This document shows positions 19,345 to 26,894 of a stretch of DNA of 41,077 nt, one piece after another. The notes beneath the pieces are model-generated. The model was given only the letters and a program-made list of their open reading frames with translations. It was not told where the DNA came from and did not search any database. Numbering within the stretch: position 1 is the stretch's first letter; each line of letters begins with the position of its first letter. A program made the translations under genes and the position numbers. The stretch is from Bacteroidales bacterium (GTDB lineage Bacteria; Bacteroidota; Bacteroidia; Bacteroidales; UBA7960), in contig PWKN01000028.1 of assembly GCA_003559735.1 (NCBI GenBank), forward strand, positions 1-41,077. Direction: 5' to 3'.

Positions 19345-19719
19345 TTATGATTGCTTGGCTTTGATCTCCTCTTCAATGAACCGCTTGAGCTCTTCCAGTT
19401 CTGCAACGGTTATGTCTTTTTCATTTGAAAAAAAAGACACCATCTGCCGGACAGAGTTGCCAAAGTATTTCATTAAGACCCCATTCATCAATAACCTTGT
19501 ATATGAAGGTTTTGTGACCAAAGGATAATATTCATGTGTTTTTCCGTATGCCTTATGGCCGATAAAACCCTTATCTTCCAGGATCCTGACAATGGTAGAT
19601 ATGGTGGTATAAGCGGGCTTCGGGTCCCGGTATTTTGCCCGGATGTCCTTTATAAAACCAGATTTGATGTCCCACAGGATCTGCATTACCTGCTCTTCAG
19701 CTTTTGTCAGTTCTTTCAT
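19345..19719 (-). CDS. BlaI/MecI/CopY family transcriptional repressor
   Basis: The 124-residue protein has the N-terminal winged helix of the family (LTKAEEQVMQILWDIKSGFIKDIRAKY, then AYTTISTIVRILEDKGFIGHKAYG) and a C-terminal dimerisation helix region with the SFFSNEKDITVAELEELKRFI segment. Members bind operators as dimers and are inactivated by proteolysis by the partner M56 peptidase, which is the next gene. The typical BlaI cleavage site lies in the C-terminal helices and cannot be placed precisely here. The 80 bp upstream contain a TTG-N20-TACCTTTG promoter overlapped by short inverted and direct repeats, consistent with autoregulation. No beta-lactamase gene is in the window; the neighbouring S9 peptidase and DUF885 gene are candidate targets. 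Confidence 0.92.
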   Translation of the reverse strand: MKELTKAEEQVMQILWDIKSGFIKDIRAKYRDPKPAYTTISTIVRILEDKGFIGHKAYGKTHEYYPLVTKPSYTRLLMNGVLMKYFGNSVRQMVSFFSNEKDITVAELEELKRFIEEEIKAKQS

Positions 19720-19750
19720 GGTTTGATGATCGGATTATTAATATTCTGGT

Positions 19751-19795
19751 CAAAGGTATAACTAATTTTTTAAATATACAACTAATTATTTAGTT
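19751..19795 (-). promoter_or_regulatory. Promoter and candidate operator of the blaI-like/M56 unit
   Basis: On the minus strand TTG (19779-19781) is followed after 20 bp by TACCTTTG (19751-19758), a full Bacteroidota -33/-7 pair, about 30 bp before the BlaI start codon. Across it lie a 6-bp inverted repeat AACTAA-TTAT-TTAGTT (19780-19795), a second AACTAA exactly 20 bp away (19760-19765), and GTATA/TATAC arms (19756-19760 and 19775-19779). Two-turn spacing on one face suits a dimeric repressor. Binding by this BlaI protein is inferred. Confidence 0.6.
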
Positions 19796-19799
19796 TTTT

Positions 19800-22538
19800 T
19801 TAATTGCCTGAGTATGGAACACCGTCAATGATCCACGGTGCGGGTTTGATGCCACGAAGATGATGGTCGAAATACTCCTTCATACGGATGGTATAATCGA
19901 TCATGTTGGGATATTTCTGCAAGTGATGTGGCTCATCGCGATATTGCAAAAATATGACCTCCTTTCCCGCCCTTCGCATGGCCAGGTAGAGTTCTATTGA
20001 CTGCTCCCATGGCACGGCTTCGTCTATGTCGCCATGCATGATCAGCATAGGTGTATTGATCTCATGAGCATAAAAAAGCGGGGAGTTTTCAATATAGAGG
20101 TACCGTTTATCAAATATGGAGGCCCCCAGCCTGCTCTGCCCTGTTTCATATTGAAACTGCCGTGCCAGACCTGACCCCCAGCGTATGCCGCCATAAGCAC
20201 TGGTCATGTTCGATACCGGTGCACCAGCTATTGCAGCCTTGAAAATGTCGGTTTGTGTTACCACAAAAGCCGTCTGGTATCCACTCCATGAATGGCCATG
20301 CAATCCTATTGCATCAGGATCTGCAATGCCCATGTCAATGATCTTTTGTACTGCCGGTACAAGCGATTTTACTGCCGACATTCCTGGCCGCCCTTCTGCA
20401 AAATGGATATCCGGCAAAAAAACCACATAGCCATTGCTGGCATAATAACCAAATCCGGGGCGATGGTTGATCACGGTTTGATTGAACTCATGCAGGCGCT
20501 GAGAAAACTTCTCATAAAAATACACAAGCACCGGGTACCGTTTTGACGGATCATAGTCGCCGGGCTTGATCACCACTCCCTGCAGCGGCACGCCATCAGC
20601 TGAGTGATAACCGACCAGCTCAGCACTGCCCCAGTTGAACCCATCAAGTTGGGCATGCAGATCAGACAGCCGGACAGGATCCTGGAGGCGATTATTTGCG
20701 ATCCACAGGTCAGGGAACACATCCTGCGACTCATTTGTAAACACGATTTTATTGCCATCTTCTGACAAGCGGCGCAAGCGAATGTTCTGGCCGGTATCTT
20801 TCAACAGGGACACCCCTTCGCGGTTCAGCCTCAATGTGTATACGGCACGAACCTTGGTGTTCTGATGAAAGCCCTCCAAAAAAACCTCATCACGACTGCC
20901 AAACAGTCTTTCATCGTCAAGCTTTCGGATGCGTAAAACACATTGGTTTTCGCGCCCCCATCCACCGGTTACATTTCTTGTTTGGCCGGTAGCAATGTTG
21001 AACAGCCATACATCATACCTGTCGTACACCAGAACCGACTGCTGATCGTCGAGCCACCCGGCAACACCATAAGAAGGAAGAGTTGAAGGCCTGTCGTGGG
21101 TCTCACTGTAGAAAGGCACATCCAGCCCGGCAGTCAGGTTGACGCTCACCCCTGTATCCGTGTTGAAGGCATGCCAGTGCTTGTTTAGAAAATACAATAC
21201 GTACCGGCCATCCGGCGAAAGCTCAGTGATCCCCTGCATCTCTTCTGCAACAAGCTGCTTTTCGCCGGTATATATATCCATCACATATACATCGCGAAAC
21301 CATCCCTCCCAGGTAATGCGCTTCTCGTAAGGCCTTGAGCTGCTTATCAACACATGATCGCCGGTTGGTGCCGTATGCAGGTTATGGATCTCTTCACAGG
21401 CAAGCGGCACAAGCCTGCCGTCTGCCAAATGGTATACCGACATCAGGTTTTGCCGGCTGAGACGGCTCCAGCTTTCTTTTTCATGGGTTTTTATGAGGGG
21501 ATCCTTACCGTGCCACACGTCAACAGCTGCTTGCTGCCTCAGTGAGTCAAGCTCCGAATCATATACCTCCTCTTTTTTTTGCTGCGCAGCAAAGCGTTCC
21601 GGACGGAATCCGACATATAACCGCTCACCGTCCAGTGTCCACTCCAAACGGTTGTCAAAAGGCAAAAAATACCCTTCAGGAACATCGTTCTGCTCAAGAA
21701 GGATGTTTGGCAAAGAAGTTGTACCAGGGTCCCAGAGCTTCAATACAGCGGTTTCAGCCGTGTCTTTTTCCAGGTCTTCGGCACGCATAAACGCCAGCAG
21801 GGAACTTTTCCCGTGCCAGGTGAAATTACCAAACTTTGCCGTTCCCAGCGTGTCGAGAACTTGTGGCCTTGCAGACAGTTCATCCAGGGAAAGGCAATAC
21901 AGTCCGCTTCTGTCATCAACCGTATCTTTACGAATGTACACAAGGGTGTTTGCCAGACTGTCGAGCGAAAAGGAGTGTACAAAATCCAGCTCTCGTACGC
22001 GATTATGCGGCAAATCACTTATTACCAGCGTACTGCCGGCTTCTTTCAGTTTTTCATTCTGCTCGCTGGTAAGCAGGGTATCTTCAACAAACACATGATG
22101 CACCATGAGAAAGTCTTTGCTTTCACTGAAGCGTGCATACCTGACATCTTCATAAACGGTTTCAGAACCATCAAGCAAATCGATCAAAACCGCATCGTTA
22201 TTGGGGGTGTTACTTCGGCATGCAGCCTCTGTGCGGGCAAGGGGCGGCCGCCTGTTGAACAATACCCAGCGACCGGTAGCGGAAAATACCGGACGTTCAC
22301 CCCTTTTTATTTCAAAAGTGGTACGGGCATCCATGTCAGTCACCATTCCAAAACCATCACCCCGGTCAGGCGCTGCAGAATAAGCAACCCACGAACCATC
22401 AGCACTAATTTGAACGTCCCCCATGTTGATATGATGAAACCCCATTATGTCCTCAAGGGTCATCGCACGGCGATCTGAAGCATGTGAGAAAAAGGCAAAC
22501 GCAGAAATAAACAAAGAACAGAGCAATAAATCTCTCAT
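19800..22538 (-). CDS. S9 family serine peptidase (prolyl oligopeptidase type), exported
   Basis: The 912-residue protein has an N-terminal signal peptide (LLLCSLFISAFAFFSHA), a ~600-residue beta-propeller-like region with repeated VYVMDIYTGEK/SPDGRYVLYF-type blades, and a C-terminal alpha/beta-hydrolase domain. The nucleophile motif is GLHGHSWSGYQ with Ser750, where the last glycine of the usual GHSWGG is Ser. The likely acid is Asp839 in HGDIDEAVPW and the base is His871 in DEPHHL. Family members cleave oligopeptides, often dipeptides or acyl-aminoacyl groups, and in Bacteroidota work in the periplasm or outside. A TATATTTG -7 box lies 63 bp upstream. Downstream, after 80 bp, comes the BlaI-M56 pair on the same strand. 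Confidence 0.92.
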   Translation of the reverse strand: MRDLLLCSLFISAFAFFSHASDRRAMTLEDIMGFHHINMGDVQISADGSWVAYSAAPDRGDGFGMVTDMDARTTFEIKRGERPVFSATGRWVLFNRRPPLARTEAACRSNTPNNDAVLIDLLDGSETVYEDVRYARFSESKDFLMVHHVFVEDTLLTSEQNEKLKEAGSTLVISDLPHNRVRELDFVHSFSLDSLANTLVYIRKDTVDDRSGLYCLSLDELSARPQVLDTLGTAKFGNFTWHGKSSLLAFMRAEDLEKDTAETAVLKLWDPGTTSLPNILLEQNDVPEGYFLPFDNRLEWTLDGERLYVGFRPERFAAQQKKEEVYDSELDSLRQQAAVDVWHGKDPLIKTHEKESWSRLSRQNLMSVYHLADGRLVPLACEEIHNLHTAPTGDHVLISSSRPYEKRITWEGWFRDVYVMDIYTGEKQLVAEEMQGITELSPDGRYVLYFLNKHWHAFNTDTGVSVNLTAGLDVPFYSETHDRPSTLPSYGVAGWLDDQQSVLVYDRYDVWLFNIATGQTRNVTGGWGRENQCVLRIRKLDDERLFGSRDEVFLEGFHQNTKVRAVYTLRLNREGVSLLKDTGQNIRLRRLSEDGNKIVFTNESQDVFPDLWIANNRLQDPVRLSDLHAQLDGFNWGSAELVGYHSADGVPLQGVVIKPGDYDPSKRYPVLVYFYEKFSQRLHEFNQTVINHRPGFGYYASNGYVVFLPDIHFAEGRPGMSAVKSLVPAVQKIIDMGIADPDAIGLHGHSWSGYQTAFVVTQTDIFKAAIAGAPVSNMTSAYGGIRWGSGLARQFQYETGQSRLGASIFDKRYLYIENSPLFYAHEINTPMLIMHGDIDEAVPWEQSIELYLAMRRAGKEVIFLQYRDEPHHLQKYPNMIDYTIRMKEYFDHHLRGIKPAPWIIDGVPYSGN

Positions 22539-22600
22539 AATCGGATAAATATTGGTTTATAATGAATTAACTATTTGTTTCGTGCAGCTCATTCACACTA

Positions 22601-22608
22601 CAAATATA
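22601..22608 (-). promoter_or_regulatory. Putative -7 box of the S9 peptidase promoter
   Basis: The minus strand reads TATATTTG, exact to TAnnTTTG, 63 bp before the S9 ATG. No -33 TTTG is visible at the expected distance. Confidence 0.45.
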
Positions 22609-22702
22609 ACCACCCATCCCGTATTATCCATGCTTATCTTCCAGGTCAGGTGCAAGACAATATAAACAACAGGCGAAAAGTACTGGTGATGCTATATCGT
22701 GA

Positions 22703-22843
22703 TCAGTACCGGTGTTCCAGGTACCTGATGTGCCAGGCAGCCGACTGCACCTGGACAATATAGGCCAGTGAAATGATGAGTGCGATATCCGACCCCTCAG
22801 GTCCGAAAACTGCCATGGCCACGGCCAAAGTCAAAGATCCAGG
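22703..22843 (-). pseudogene. C-terminal relic of a membrane transporter
   Basis: A 46-codon minus-strand frame with no start codon at its head reads LTLAVAMAVFGPEG, DIALIISLAYIVQVQ and SAAWHIRYLEHRY before TGA. Two hydrophobic segments separated by FGPEG, followed by a basic tail after QVQ-AAW, look like the end of a secondary transporter, most like a bile acid:sodium symporter family member. A stop codon precedes it directly. The family call is tentative. Confidence 0.4.
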
Positions 22844-22888
22844 TCATTTTTTTTAAAAAAATTCTTAAATGCATGTTTAAATTAAATG

Positions 22889-22896
22889 TATATTTG
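22889..22896 (+). promoter_or_regulatory. Putative -7 box of the acyl-CoA ligase operon
   Basis: TATATTTG, exact to TAnnTTTG, at the edge of an AT-rich block. It lies about 97 bp before the ATG at 22994, giving a leader of roughly 90 nt. No good -33 element. Confidence 0.5.
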
Positions 22897-22993
22897 CGCC
22901 CTGATTAACCGGAATCCGGCATGACGCTATCCGCATCATCCGAATGCCACTGACAATTCGTTATTTCTGGAATGTAACCACAATTGCCGTAGT

Positions 22994-24937
22994 ATGCAAA
23001 AAATAAAGAATGAAAGAATTGTAGCAGAGAATCTTGCCGACTTATACCAAAAAGCTGCAGACCGTTTCGATACGCTTCCTGCCTTTGCCACGCGGGAAAA
23101 AGCCCTTCAATGGAAGCCTGTTTCTTTCCGTGGGTTGTATCACCAGGGATTGGACCTGGCTACCGGACTTATAGACCTTGGCGTTGAGGCGAGGGACCAT
23201 GTGGGATTGTTCGGTGAAAACCGTTTTGAATGGATTTTATCGGATTATGCAGTACAGTTTTGTGGTGCAGCTGATGTTCCCAGGGGTAGTGATGTATCGG
23301 ATCATGAGCTGGAATACATTGTAAACCATGCCGGCATAAAAGTTTGTTTCGTCGAAACAGAAACACTGCAAAACAGGCTGCTTCTTCTTAAAGATCGGCT
23401 TCCGGATCTCCGGCATATCATTGTGATGGATCCCGATGCCCGGATTGAGGAAGGCGTATTAAAGCTAACGGACATCCAGCTTGCCGGTGCACGGTTACGA
23501 AATGAGGGCGACAGGCGTGTATTTGAACGCATTAAGGGCATCAGACCTGATGACCTCTTCACCTTAATATACACTTCCGGCACAACAGGCAAGCCCAAAG
23601 GGGTTATGCTTACGCACGCCAACATGATCAGTCAGACCGAAAACCTTCCCGGAATCCACAATCCCAACGACAGGACACTGTCGGTTTTGCCTGTCTGGCA
23701 TGTGTTTGAAAGGGTGATAGAGATGTACACGATCAGCTTTGGCGGGTGCACCTACTATTCGAACATCAAGAACCTGGGTGAGGATATGGTTCATGTTGAA
23801 CCTACGTTTATGGCCTCCGCTCCAAGGCTGTGGGAAAAGATCCATGAGAAAATCCTGAAAGGTGTAAAGAGATCTCATCCGGTCAGGCAGGTATTGTTCC
23901 ATACCGCCTATTTCCTGTCGCGGCAGTACAGGGCTTCTTTGTCCTTTCTCAGCAATAAAACACTGGCAGTAAAAAAGAAGCGGTGGTGGGAACTGATGAT
24001 ATTGTACCCTTTTCACCTGGTACGATGGCTCATTGTGCTGCCCTGGTTTGGGTTCTTTAATGCTGCCGTACTTGAGCGCATCAGGCTAAGCGCTGGCGGG
24101 TCACTCGGTGCGACCATTTCAGGAGGCGGTGCCCTGCCCGGTCATATAGACAGGTTTTTTAACTATGTCGGGATACCGGTGCTTGAAGGCTATGGATTGA
24201 CAGAAACATCACCGGTTATTTCCGTGCGTTCAAAGCATAACCTTGTGGTGGGTACCGTTGGACCCCCTATCCGTGAAACCAGTATAAGGATCGTGGACGT
24301 GGATAGCGGAGCGGTTCTGTATCCGAATAAAAACATGCCCCACGATGGACGGTCCTTGCGTGGAGAGATCCAGGTGCGCGGACCACAGCTAATGGCTGGC
24401 TATTATAAAGAAGAAGAACTGACAAGCAAAGCGTTCCAGGACGGATGGTTCCGTACCGGTGACCTTGGAATGGTAACACACAATGATTGCCTGAAGATCC
24501 TTGGACGTTCCAAAGCCACCATTGTCCTGTCCAGCGGTGAGAATGTTGAACCCGAACCCATTGAAATGCGGCTGCAGCAGAGCCGCTATATCGAACAGTG
24601 CATGCTTGTTGGCCAGGATCAGAAGTCACTGGGTGTTTTAATTGTGCCTGAACTGGAGGCTTTCAGGCAAACCAGTTCACCCCCTGCATCGCATCAGGAG
24701 TTGGCTCAGAATAAGGAGGCCAACCGGATCATCAGCCAGGAAATACGCAGGCTGATCTCTGCATCAAATGGGTTTAAAAGTTATGAACTCATAAGGGATT
24801 TCCGTCTGCTCAACAGGAGTTTCAGGGTCGGTCACGAACTCACCAACCTGTTCAAGGTCAAGCGGCATGTGGTGACAAAAGAGTTTAACGATGTCATTCA
24901 GGATCTATTTATAAACGGAACAAGCAAAAACATTTAG
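22994..24937 (+). CDS. Long-chain acyl-CoA ligase / AMP-forming synthetase
   Basis: The 647-residue protein belongs to the ANL superfamily. It shows the AMP-binding loop YTSGTTGKPKGVM at about 192-204, the EGYGLTETSPVIS motif that binds the adenylate, the FRTGDLG motif, and the hinge ILGRSKATIVLSSGENVEP. The length and internal region (YFLSRQYRASLSFLSNK) match long-chain fatty-acid CoA ligases. The reaction is fatty acid + ATP + CoA to acyl-CoA + AMP + PPi, usually at the cytoplasmic face of the membrane. The C-terminal active lysine of many family members is not obvious here: the tail reads SFRVGHELTNLFKVKRH, in which LTNLFKVKR is the expected Lys-bearing segment. The next gene starts 4 bp later, so they form an operon. 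Confidence 0.9.
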   Translation: MQKIKNERIVAENLADLYQKAADRFDTLPAFATREKALQWKPVSFRGLYHQGLDLATGLIDLGVEARDHVGLFGENRFEWILSDYAVQFCGAADVPRGSDVSDHELEYIVNHAGIKVCFVETETLQNRLLLLKDRLPDLRHIIVMDPDARIEEGVLKLTDIQLAGARLRNEGDRRVFERIKGIRPDDLFTLIYTSGTTGKPKGVMLTHANMISQTENLPGIHNPNDRTLSVLPVWHVFERVIEMYTISFGGCTYYSNIKNLGEDMVHVEPTFMASAPRLWEKIHEKILKGVKRSHPVRQVLFHTAYFLSRQYRASLSFLSNKTLAVKKKRWWELMILYPFHLVRWLIVLPWFGFFNAAVLERIRLSAGGSLGATISGGGALPGHIDRFFNYVGIPVLEGYGLTETSPVISVRSKHNLVVGTVGPPIRETSIRIVDVDSGAVLYPNKNMPHDGRSLRGEIQVRGPQLMAGYYKEEELTSKAFQDGWFRTGDLGMVTHNDCLKILGRSKATIVLSSGENVEPEPIEMRLQQSRYIEQCMLVGQDQKSLGVLIVPELEAFRQTSSPPASHQELAQNKEANRIISQEIRRLISASNGFKSYELIRDFRLLNRSFRVGHELTNLFKVKRHVVTKEFNDVIQDLFINGTSKNI

Positions 24938-24941
24938 TCTT

Positions 24942-25997
24942 ATGGAATTCCCTTCCCAACTTTTATATGCCCAGGACCAGGCCCTGCTTGCCATTATGAT
25001 CTTTTTGATCATTCTTGGCATGGGATCCAGCCTGACCATAAACGATTTTAAAGCCGTTGCACGCAGTCCAAAGGGCGTTTTAATAGGCTTTCTTTCTCAG
25101 TTCGGATTAATGCCCCTGATCGCACTCGGCCTTTCCATTGTACTGGGTCTGCATCCGGCTTTTGCCATTGCCATTATCCTCATTGGCTGTCTTCCCGGTG
25201 GGACAACCTCCAACATGTTCGCCTATTTTTCCAGGGGTTCTGTTGCCCTCAGTATTTCCATGACAACTGCTTCAACGGTGGTTGCCCTGTTTATGATGCC
25301 CATTTTGCTGAACCTTTATACAGTTCGATTTACGAACCAGATATCTGAGACCATGCGGGCTGCAGGTGCTGAGACAGACTTTGTCATCCCCACGGGGAAT
25401 ATAATCAGTTCCCTTGTTCTGGTTCTGGTACCTGTGGTGATGGGCATGATCCTTAGAAAAAAGTCACCAGGTTGGGCCAAAACCGCCGAGGATACTGCAG
25501 GATTTGTGGCCATCATGGTGATCCTGTACCTGATCCTTACCGCATTTGTTCGTCACGGAGGATTATTCCTGCAAACCCCCATCCAGGTGTATATCGCCAC
25601 CATCGGGATCGGTATGGCCGGCTTCTTTTTTGGATACTGGTTTTCAAGGTTGGTAGGAATGTATCCTTTGTTTCAGCGAGCCATATCGCTTGAAACCGGG
25701 ATCCAGAACGGCCCGGTTTCGTTTGCAATCATATTGTTGAGTTTTAATGAACCCGTACAAAGCCAGATGCTGTGGCTTGCCATACTGTATTCCACCTTCA
25801 TTGTCATGTCTTCCTCAGTTATTACGCTCTACTTCAGGCGCAAAGGAAAGTTTGACTGGGATATATACAAAAACACCCAGATTCACAATCGCTTATTTGG
25901 CGAAAACTATATAACCAACTATCCGGATGGCTTTTTACCCGCACGTCTGAAAAAGGATCCCAGCCAGGGGACATCCCCCGTGCAACAAAGGGAATGA
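24942..25997 (+). CDS. Bile acid:sodium symporter (BASS) family transporter
   Basis: The 351-residue protein has about nine to ten transmembrane segments. Diagnostic BASS features are GMGSSLTINDFK, the LIGCLPGGTTSNMFAYFSRG segment, which contributes the sodium and substrate sites at the broken helix, and the second SLETGIQNGPVSFAIILL segment of the inverted repeat. Members import organic anions, including bile acids, pantoate or other carboxylates, with sodium. It begins 4 bp after an acyl-CoA ligase, which suggests uptake coupled to CoA activation of a carboxylic acid. The substrate is not known. The C-terminus has a polar tail of about 50 residues. Confidence 0.9.
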   Translation: MEFPSQLLYAQDQALLAIMIFLIILGMGSSLTINDFKAVARSPKGVLIGFLSQFGLMPLIALGLSIVLGLHPAFAIAIILIGCLPGGTTSNMFAYFSRGSVALSISMTTASTVVALFMMPILLNLYTVRFTNQISETMRAAGAETDFVIPTGNIISSLVLVLVPVVMGMILRKKSPGWAKTAEDTAGFVAIMVILYLILTAFVRHGGLFLQTPIQVYIATIGIGMAGFFFGYWFSRLVGMYPLFQRAISLETGIQNGPVSFAIILLSFNEPVQSQMLWLAILYSTFIVMSSSVITLYFRRKGKFDWDIYKNTQIHNRLFGENYITNYPDGFLPARLKKDPSQGTSPVQQRE

Positions 25998-26160
25998 CCC
26001 GGTTTCACTTACTGGCACAGCACTTCTTTTCTGATTGGCATTTCTCAGCTACCACCATCATTTCAAAACTTGCGGTGGTGGGTTGGTTATTCCTGCTGAA
26101 CAGGTATAGCGGAGGGTATTATTGTACCTGTTTTCCGTTCCCGTGTAAATAAATATTTAA

Positions 26161-26168
26161 TAGATTTG
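26161..26168 (+). promoter_or_regulatory. Putative -7 box of the nitroreductase gene
   Basis: TAGATTTG, exact to TAnnTTTG, 43 bp before ATG 26212. It follows an AT-rich stretch; no -33 element is convincing. Confidence 0.45.
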
Positions 26169-26211
26169 CAGCCAACACTTTTTTAAACCTCAAATAATGA
26201 CCTTATCAATC

Positions 26212-26850
26212 ATGAAAAAAAGAACATTTTGCTTTTTATTATTGCTTGCATCTGTTACCAACGTGACTGCCCGTAACGATGAAGTTATTGCGCTGGCTGA
26301 GCCCCAGAGAACGGGTGGCATGCCACTGTTCGAAGCATTGGATAACAGGCAGTCTTTGCGAAGCTTCAGCCAGGAAGCCATAAGTGCACAGGATCTGTCC
26401 AACCTTTTATGGGCCGCTTTTGGGATCAACCGCGAAGATGGAAGACGTACGGCCCCTTCTGCCAGGAACTGGCAACACGTTGATATATACCTGATCATGA
26501 AAGAGGGGTGGTTTGTATACGAACCCGGTGACCACGCACTGATCAGACTTGGAAATGAGGACTTAAGCGAACACGCTGGTAGTCAGGCATTTGTTCCGAC
26601 TGCCCCACTCAACCTTGTTTTTGTCTCCGATCATGAGCGAATGACCGGCATCAGTGCAGAACATAAGGATTTCTATTCTGCCACAGATGTTGGTTTCATT
26701 TCACAAAATGTATACCTTTTTTGTGCTTCAGAGGGACTGGCTACGGTGGTCAGGGGATTGATAGACAGGGATAAGCTGCATGAAGTGCTGCAACTGCGTC
26801 CGTCACAGCAAGTTGTTTTGGGCCAAACCGTTGGCTACCCTGGTGAATAA
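26212..26850 (+). CDS. Exported nitroreductase / SagB-type oxidoreductase family protein
   Basis: ATG 26212 is preferred over 26197 because it starts a standard signal peptide (MKKRTFCFLLLLASVTNVTA). The rest is a nitroreductase-fold domain: the FMN-binding RQSLRSFSQEAIS start, LSNLLWAAFGIN, TAPSARNWQHVDIYLI, and the late TDVGFISQNVYLFCASEGL and VLGQTVGYP segments. These proteins are FMN-dependent dimers that reduce nitro groups, quinones or related substrates, or oxidise thiazolines in the SagB branch. A signal peptide on a flavin enzyme is unusual but is repeated in Bacteroidota annotations of this type (from memory). The next gene begins 44 bp downstream and could share the transcript. Confidence 0.83.
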   Translation: MKKRTFCFLLLLASVTNVTARNDEVIALAEPQRTGGMPLFEALDNRQSLRSFSQEAISAQDLSNLLWAAFGINREDGRRTAPSARNWQHVDIYLIMKEGWFVYEPGDHALIRLGNEDLSEHAGSQAFVPTAPLNLVFVSDHERMTGISAEHKDFYSATDVGFISQNVYLFCASEGLATVVRGLIDRDKLHEVLQLRPSQQVVLGQTVGYPGE

Positions 26851-26894
26851 TCGTTGATTCTATTCATATATTCATTCACTTAGTTAATAATATC

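Larger units (their letters stand above)
22539..22993. other. Divergent 455-bp intergenic region
   Basis: This lies between the minus-strand S9 peptidase and the plus-strand acyl-CoA ligase. It contains a -7 box for each (22601-22608 minus, 22889-22896 plus) and, between them, the transporter-tail relic at 22703-22843. The block at 22843-22890 is strongly AT-rich. Nothing else coding is apparent. Confidence 0.6.

Noticed and set aside
26050-26085. ACCACC/GGTGGT arms after the BASS gene as a terminator
   Set aside because: The stem is short, the loop is about 20 nt and no T-run follows.
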